A DNA stretch of 64,000 bases, taken from the NCBI GenBank assembly GCA_047967505.1, contig CM106540.1; one strand, written 5' to 3'. Shown piece after piece: positions 58,051 to 64,000 of the stretch. A program made the translations under genes and the position numbers. Position 1 is the first letter of the stretch; each line of letters opens with the position of its first letter. Origin of the DNA: Dipteris shenzhenensis. Its lineage: Eukaryota > Polypodiophyta > Polypodiopsida > Gleicheniales. The notes beneath the pieces are model-generated. The model worked only from the letters and a program-made list of their open reading frames with translations. It ran no database searches and had not been told where the DNA came from.

Positions 58051-59693
58051 TGTAGGAGTTGCATGTTGCATGTAGGAATCGTATGTAGAACTTGCATGTA
58101 GAGCATGCAAGTTGGATTCCTAAGAGGGATTATTCCTAGCCTTATGCAAGTACAAGCGGATCTTTGCCGCTACCCTACACACACATTCAGTGCTAGCTAA
58201 GTCCATGTTGGCACAAAGAGAACATCACAGTCTGAAAATGAAACATAGAAAGAAAATTTGCCCACCTCATATGCTAGTTAGACAACTTTCTCTGAGTGAG
58301 AAAGTATTGCAGTGATTGATGATCGGTCTAAACATGAAAATTGGCACCCAAAAGATAATGCTTCCAAGTCGAAAGAGCATGCATGACAACCAACATCTCT
58401 TTCTCATAGATGCCAAAATTCATTTCAGCATCTTGGAGCACTCTACTCTCATATCCGATGACTCTACCCTTCTGCATAAATACCCCTCCTATGCTATTCC
58501 CACATGCCTCTGCTTGGACAACAAAGGGTTTGCGAAGATTTGGCAAAATAATCATAGGATCTCAGTAGAGTTTCTCCTTCAGTAGGTCAAAAGCTGTAAT
58601 TTCTTTGGGACCCCATCTGAAAGTGACCCCTTTCTTCTGTAAGGCATGTAAAGGAGATGCAATCTATGCAAAATACTAAATGAACCTCTTGTAGTATGAG
58701 CACAAGCCCAAAAAGCTGCGTACTTCATGGATGTTCTTCAGGTGTGGCCAATTATTGATGACCTCTACCTTGGCGGGGTCCATCCTAACTCCATCCTTGG
58801 AAATAATGTGCCCGAGAAAATGGATCTCATGCATGTAAAAATCACTTTTCTTGGCATTGACAAGTAGCTTGTACTTTTGTAGCTCCTCAAGAACAATTGC
58901 CAAGTGCTTCTTATGTTCGGCCTCATCTTGAGAGAACATGATGACGTCATCGAAGAAAGTGCCAACAAAGGCTCGGTGTTCTCGAAAAATCATGTCCATC
59001 ATTCTGTTATTGGTTAACCCAAATGGCATGACAAGAAAATCGTATAAACCAAATGTGGTACAAAGTGATGTGTTGTAAACATCCTCTAGCTAAATTCTAA
59101 TCTCATGATAACCACTCTTCATATCAATGCAGCTAAACATTCCAAACCCCTATAACCTATCCAAAATATCATCTATCCTAGGTATAGGAAATTTGTTCTT
59201 AATGGTAATTTTATTGAGGGCTCTGTAGTCAATTCACATTCGCCAAGATCCATCCTTCTTTTGGACCAAGAGCACGGGTGAGCAGTGAGTCAGAAAAACA
59301 TTCCCTAAACTGAAAAAGAAAATATGTCCATTGTTTTTCCAGCTTAGAAAAATGAGACTCCTTCTACTGACTTCTTTTCATATGCAAACACTAAGTACGG
59401 TGAAAGATGCTTTTTCATTACGTTACCAATGGTAGAAGCAGATACAACAAGGATCGATTCTCCCTTCAATTTAGCATCAAGAACATGGGTTTTGCCACGG
59501 TGAGTGATTGTGATTGTTTTATTCGCTGTATCCAATAACACAAAAGTGCCAAGGTAACCCCAATAACACATCACAACAATTCAACGGCATAATATAGAAC
59601 TCTTCTGTGTCCATGTAGCTTTGAATATGCATCCGCCGCAACTTGCCTATCACCAGAGTGATTGATTGGCTTGTAAGAAAACAATACAACATT
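58051..59693 (-). pseudogene. Ty3/gypsy element 2: protease end, RT and RNase H
   Basis: On the minus strand from about 59640: EEFYIMPLNCCDVLLGLPW (protease end), then SPVLLVQKKDGSWRM and YRALNKITIKNKFPIPRIDD (about 59290-59180), MKSGYHEIRI, MPFGLTNNRMMDMIF, active site GTFFDDVIMFSQDE (FFDD in place of YLDD), FLGHIISKDGVRMDP, then RNase H with GYESRVLQDAEMNFGIYEKE and TDHQSLQYFLTQRKLSN (to about 58240). It has at least eight stops. It belongs to a different lineage from gypsy 1 (different RT blocks). It lacks gag, integrase and LTRs and is wedged between the two copia elements. 58051-58150 may be a piece of yet another LTR. Confidence 0.75.
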
Positions 59694-60414
59694 TGTGCTC
59701 AACAAATAACAGGATCTCGTATACAAGAGAGAAAATTAGATAGTATGGAGAATCAAAAATTTGATTATTGTAAAACTGATACAATAGATGATGCTACCTC
59801 CCAGTCGTGCACTCCTGTGTGAGAAGCTTCGATGGCATGCTGAAAATAGTAGAGGATGGAGGTTGGATGCTAAGGAATCAGGGTTGCTATAGCCAGTGAT
59901 AATAATGGGCTTCACGGGCTTGCTCTTCTTATATAGCCACCAGTCATAATCAGTTAGACCCAATTGGGAGACCAACCCATTCTGCCCAAAACGGTCGACT
60001 GGAGGTTGGTCCCAAAATAGGCCACTGACCACACGATAGAATCGTGGTGCAGAATAGAGCAACTGACCTACGACGGCCATTCGGCCCAGATCAGAGCCAT
60101 CCAGGATCATCTGGGGCTCCACAAACGGGCCCCACAACCCGAGAGTGGGCTGCCCCGAGAAATGCTCCATCTACCCTCAGTGCGGTTAGTCATGGGATGC
60201 CTTCCCATGCTTGCATGTAGCCTAGTTGGTAGTGTGCCAACTCTATATGAAGCCGTCCAACCATCAGGCCATACATGGCCCCCATCTGGTGTCCAAACCA
60301 GGACCTATCAGATAACCAAGCTACTCAAATGCCTTCTCCTCATATGGGGGGCTTACAAGTAGAGTTAGTTGGTTCCCGTGTAGTTACACGAGAGTGGAGC
60401 ATTGATATCTAACA
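59694..60414 (-). repeat. 3' LTR of copia 2
   Basis: The inner edge is secure: on the minus strand TGTTAGATATCAATGC begins right after the PPT. It has a TATA-like ttcttatatagcc (about 59928). The outer edge is approximate, chosen where gypsy 2 coding stops and a TGTGCTCAAC appears. It shares the block ttctcctcatatgggg-gcttacaa (60329-60358) with the copia 1 LTR. Confidence 0.65.
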
Positions 60415-60427
60415 CCCCCCCTCAATG
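60415..60427 (-). other. Polypurine tract of copia 2
   Basis: On the minus strand ACATTGAGGGGGG directly before the LTR, identical to that of copia 1. Confidence 0.75.
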
Positions 60428-60444
60428 TCCACCCGCAAGTGAAC

Positions 60445-61870
60445 TCACTTTTTCGGCCCAATGCCAAGACGATGAAGATGCCTCTCCAGCAAGTCTCTTC
60501 CAAGAGCCTTCATGAAGATGTCCATAGCATTCTTTGTAGTTAGACAGTACATCAAGTCGACCTCTCCATCCATGATGAGCTCGCATACAAAGTGATATTG
60601 AATCTCAATGTGTTTTGTGCGACCGTGAAACACAGGGTTCTTTGCAATTGCCATGCAAATCTGATTGTCACATGATAACTGTGTAGGCTTGTTTTGCACT
60701 GCACCCATGTCCCCTAAAATCCTCCTCAACCACACTACCTCACAAGAGGCAAAACATGCTGATTTGTACTCAGCCTCGATAGAAGAAAGAGTAACGTGTA
60801 ACGTGTCACTAATCTCCTGCTGTCCATGTCTCTTGCCCAATCTGAGTCACAGAATCCAATCAAGATGTTGCCCTTGGTATAGGTGATGCCATAATCAAGT
60901 GTGCCTTTGATGTATTTCAGCACCCACATCCCTACCCTCCAATGGTTCTCCTGAGACTTATTGGAAAACCTGCTTAGTACACCAACCGCAAAATTGATGT
61001 CTGGCCATGTGTTGTACAAGTAAATCAAATTGCCCACAAGCCTTCTATACTTCGCTTTGTCCACCAGTGGTGATGAATCCTTGTTTGAGAGCTTCACATC
61101 AACCTCCATAGGGGTGCCAACTGTCTTGCACTTAGCCATGCCAAATGCCTTCAGTATCTCTCCAGCTTCAGTTGTGAGATGATCTATTTTGGCTCTTGCC
61201 AAACTTCAATCCCCAAACAGAAATGCATCAGTCCAAGGTATGTCATTTCAAACTCTCTTCCTAGCAACTGCTTTGTCTACAAGATCTTTTCGTCATGGTT
61301 CCCTATTATGACAAGGTCATCCACATAAAGGACCACGATCATACACCTGCCTCCTTCTCTGTAGATCTACAAATTTGGACCAGATGGGCTCCTCCTGAAC
61401 CCGTTTTGTAGAAAGTAGGCATCAATCCACTGGTACCATGCTTGTGGGGCTTGTTTCAACCTGTAAAGTGCCTTCTTTAGTTTACAGACTTTACTTTCTG
61501 AATTGGGGATCACAAAACCTAGTGGTGGTTCCATGTATACCTCCTCCTTGAGATCTCCATTTAGAAAGGTGGATTTTACATCCATCTGAAACATGGGCCA
61601 ACTTTCATGTGCTGCTAAAGCCAAAACACTACGAATTGTCATTAGTCGAGCTATGGGAGCAAAAGTATCCTGATAATCAAAACCATGTACCTGTGCGAAT
61701 CCTTTTGCCATGAGCCGAGCCTTGTACTTATCCAACGTGTTGTCAGACTTTACTTGGTCTTGTACACCCACTTGGTACCGATTACCTTGCGTTTTGGTGA
61801 TCGATCCACAAGGTCCCAAGTGTTGTTCTTCATTATGGAGCCATACTCCGACTACATAGCCTCCATCCAC
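60445..61870 (-). pseudogene. copia 2 reverse transcriptase and RNase H
   Basis: RT: LDKYKARLMAKGFAQVHGFD, FQMDVKSTFLNGDLKEEVYM (61600-61540) and, after a break at about 61367, the active site IVVLYVDDLVIIGN (YVDD intact, about 61350-61305). RNase H: frame 61202-60735 with GFCDSDWARDMDSRR, then 60840-60445 with SSIEAEYKSACFASCEVVWL and LSCDNQICMAIAKNPVFH, ending GIGPKK and a stop at 60445. At least three frame breaks and stops make it inactive. Confidence 0.8.
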
Positions 61871-62197
61871 CTATCATCACCCTATGCCTCTTCAAGACAC
61901 TTGGGTTCTTCAGCATGGATGACCTCTGTCATCAAAGCGTAGTTGACCAAGTGTTCTTGTGCCCTTCTTTGCTCCTCTAATCTCTTGGACCAGCGGTGTT
62001 CGGATGATTCCTCCTCAATGGCTGGAGGTTCTCTGCCATCCAAAAGCTACTTTACCTGCTTCAGGAATGGCCGTTGCCATTGTGGTTCTACAGGCTCTTC
62101 TTTCTCTTCTTTATTGGGCAGTTCGGTCTATTGTTGATGATTTTACTAGATGGATATCCTAGTCTTGGTTGTCTGGGAAGGAAGCATCCTCCTCCAA

Positions 62198-63163
62198 TTA
62201 ATGTGGCTGTTCTGAGAAGATCACATCATGACTTACTATTACCTTCTTGGTAACATGATTATAGAGATGGTAACCCTTCGCCTCTTCACTATAGCCCAAG
62301 AAAATGAAGTTCTGGCTCTTCGGTTCCCATTTGGTCCTGTTGGCATTAGGGACATGCACAAAATAGTCACATGCAAAAACTCTGAAATGTACAGCTAAAG
62401 GTTTCTTACTAGAAAAGGCCTGCAGTGGAGTCATTCCATTCACAGCCTTCGTGTACCTACGATTCAGAATGTAAATTGCCGTGTTACATGCTTCAGCCCA
62501 GAAAGTCTTTGGCAAATCTTTCCCTTTCATCATACTCCTGCCCATTTCATGGATGACGTGCATCTTGCACTCTACTACTCCATTTTGCTGTGATGTATGT
62601 GGCAGGGGTTTCTGCCTCTTGATCTTGTGACTTTTGCAGTAACTTTCGAATTCACTTGATGTGAACTTACCACCTCTGTCTGATCTCAACTTCTTCACCT
62701 TCCTCCCCGTTTCTTTCTCAACCATTACATGCCATTCTTTGAACTTAATGAAAGCCTCATCTTTAGTCTTCAGGAAGTATATCCATATCCTTCTACTGTA
62801 GTCATCGATCAGCGTCAAGAAGTAGTAGGAACCACCCAAAGCTTCTGTCTCCATCTTTTCGCAGAGGTTCATGTGAATGAGCTCTAGAGGAGCCTTTGCC
62901 TTGCTGGCCTCTTTAGGAAAGGGCTCCCGATGCTGCTTGCCCATCATGCAAGCTTCACATACATCGGGCAGATCTATAATTTCTAGTAGGTCTGCAATCA
63001 TTCCACTTTTATGCATCTCCTTTAAAGAACTAAGGCTTAGATTACCAAACCTCTCATAACACACCTTAGTGTTGCTCACATTAGCTTGAGCACTGAAAGA
63101 TAAAAGTTCGTAGATGTTGTTGCACTGTGTACCTTTACCAATGACCTTCCCTTGAAGATGCAA
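62198..63163 (-). pseudogene. copia 2 integrase
   Basis: A 321-codon open frame. The pre-integrase zinc site is half lost: the family's WH-R-GH reads CYERFGNLS, so both His are gone, while CEACMMGKQ keeps the Cys pair. The core has ELIHMNLCEK, with the first catalytic Asp changed to Asn (AAC), LIDDYSRRIWIYF with the second Asp intact, and QQNGVVECKM with the Glu intact. The C-terminal FLGYSEEAKGYHLYN block is present. One stop at 63164-63166 separates it from the upstream gag-protease in the same frame. Integration activity should be lost. Confidence 0.85.
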
Positions 63164-63166
63164 AAT

Positions 63167-64000
63167 CTATGTGCCATTCTTATCGAATTGAACTTTGAGA
63201 TCCCGATCCATGATTGTAGAGACAGACAACAGGTTCCTCTTGATATCTGGCACATAAGGAACATCGGAGAACCGTTTTACAACTCCATCTGACTTGAGAG
63301 CAATCGTACCTTTTCCTTTTGTTGGACATTTTGCATCATTGCCGACTACTACCAGGATGTCATTCCCTACCGAATGTAGAGAGGTATACCAATCCTTCTG
63401 ACTGGTCATGTGGCATGATGTACCACTGTCAATAATCCAAGGTTCATCTGCAGGTACATGAACTACCTCCATGCAAATCTCCTCAATTGCTATGAATAGC
63501 TCTATTGGTACTGCCTGCGCGCTGTTGCTGGACTCTTTCTTTACTCCGTTCTTCTCATCTGCAATCTTCTTCAGGTACTCATTCTGCTTGTGCCCTGCCT
63601 TGTTGCAATAGAAGCACTTGATCTTCTTCTTTCTCTTTTTATCATCAGAAGAAGATGGGTTACCAGAGTCCTTACCTTTCTTTGATCCAGCCGAGAAAGT
63701 CAAATCTTCTCCAGTCCTCATCTTTTGACGCATCTCCTCCTCCAAAAGCATCGCGCTGAAATCCTCAAAGTTGAGGGGCAAATTTCTATTCTGCGTATTC
63801 AGTGCCGTAACAAGACTGTCATACTTTGGTGGGAGAATCCGTATGCACCTTCGTGCTAAATTCTCGCTGGTGATGGTGATGCCGATCGCAGTCATCTGAT
63901 CGTGCAGATTCTTCACCCTGGTGATGAACTTCTCTATTGTTTCAGACTCAGACAGTTTCTCGTTCGTGAGTTGAGTCTCCAGATTCTGAATCTGCGTCTG
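63167..64000 (-). pseudogene. copia 2 gag and protease (partial)
   Basis: Open from the window edge. It has VKNLHDQMTAIGI and LPPKYDSLVTALNTQ (UBN2-type copia gag), a basic Ser-rich linker, a zinc knuckle CFYCNKAGHKQNEY in which the last Cys is Tyr, and the protease motif PWIIDSGTSCHMTSQKDWY with an intact DSG triad. Its reading frame continues past a single TAG into the integrase. The gag N-terminus, leader and 5' LTR lie beyond 64000. Confidence 0.8.

Larger units (their letters stand above)
59694..64000 (-). mobile_element. Ty1/copia retrotransposon 2 (minus strand, 5' end outside the window)
   Basis: 3' LTR about 59694-60414, PPT 60415-60427, RNase H and RT 60445-61870, integrase 62198-63163, gag and protease 63167 to beyond the window edge. 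It is related to copia 1 (same domain layout, same PPT-LTR junction, similar peptides such as CEACMMGKQ) but is a distinct family with its own LTR. Gag through integrase is one frame with a single stop. Confidence 0.85.

Noticed and set aside
60205-60300. tRNA-like A box (tagcctagttgg) in the copia 2 LTR
   Set aside because: No B box or cloverleaf follows, and the sequence is inside an LTR.

Overview
This window looks like nuclear DNA of a land plant with a large, repeat-rich genome. A fern is my best guess. The reasons are one intronless PLS-class PPR gene with a complete DYW editing domain, decayed plant-type Ty1/copia and Ty3/gypsy elements, long CT/CA/TA microsatellites and long gene-free stretches. 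Fern identity is an inference from the style of the PPR repeats, not proven. There are no bacterial features, CRISPR arrays, rRNA genes or convincing tRNA genes.

Layout. 0-4 kb: unrecognised sequence with an old tandem repeat of about 200 bp that is open on the minus strand. 4-8.1 kb: a SINE-like tRNA-derived head and two copies of a LINE ORF1-like element, each ending in a CT/CA microsatellite. 8.1-20 kb: strongly pyrimidine-rich sequence holding at least two copies of one dispersed repeat, a 390 bp TA/TG tract, and one plus-strand LTR preceded by three polypurine-tract-like repeats. 20.6-28 kb: two decayed, unrecognised coding regions flanking a foldback (palindromic) transposon. 29.7-40.2 kb: degraded gag pieces of LTR elements and a probable Crypton-type tyrosine recombinase remnant.

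41.8-44.6 kb: the only gene that looks functional. It encodes a 927-residue PPR-DYW protein, predicted to be an organellar C-to-U RNA editing factor. Its leader carries a GA microsatellite, an overlapping upstream ORF and a perfect 12 bp hairpin.

44.6-64 kb: a block of LTR retrotransposons, and every recognisable element in it is on the minus strand. A Ty3/gypsy element (LTR, tRNA-Asp-type primer site, protease, RT, RNase H; interrupted by a very G-rich tract) lies next to a copia element with both LTRs, PBS and PPT. Then come a gypsy RT-RNase H fragment and a second copia element whose 5' end runs off the window. All carry frameshifts, stops or lost catalytic residues, so none looks autonomous. 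The retroelements face the PPR gene convergently, so any LTR-driven transcript would run antisense towards its 3' end.
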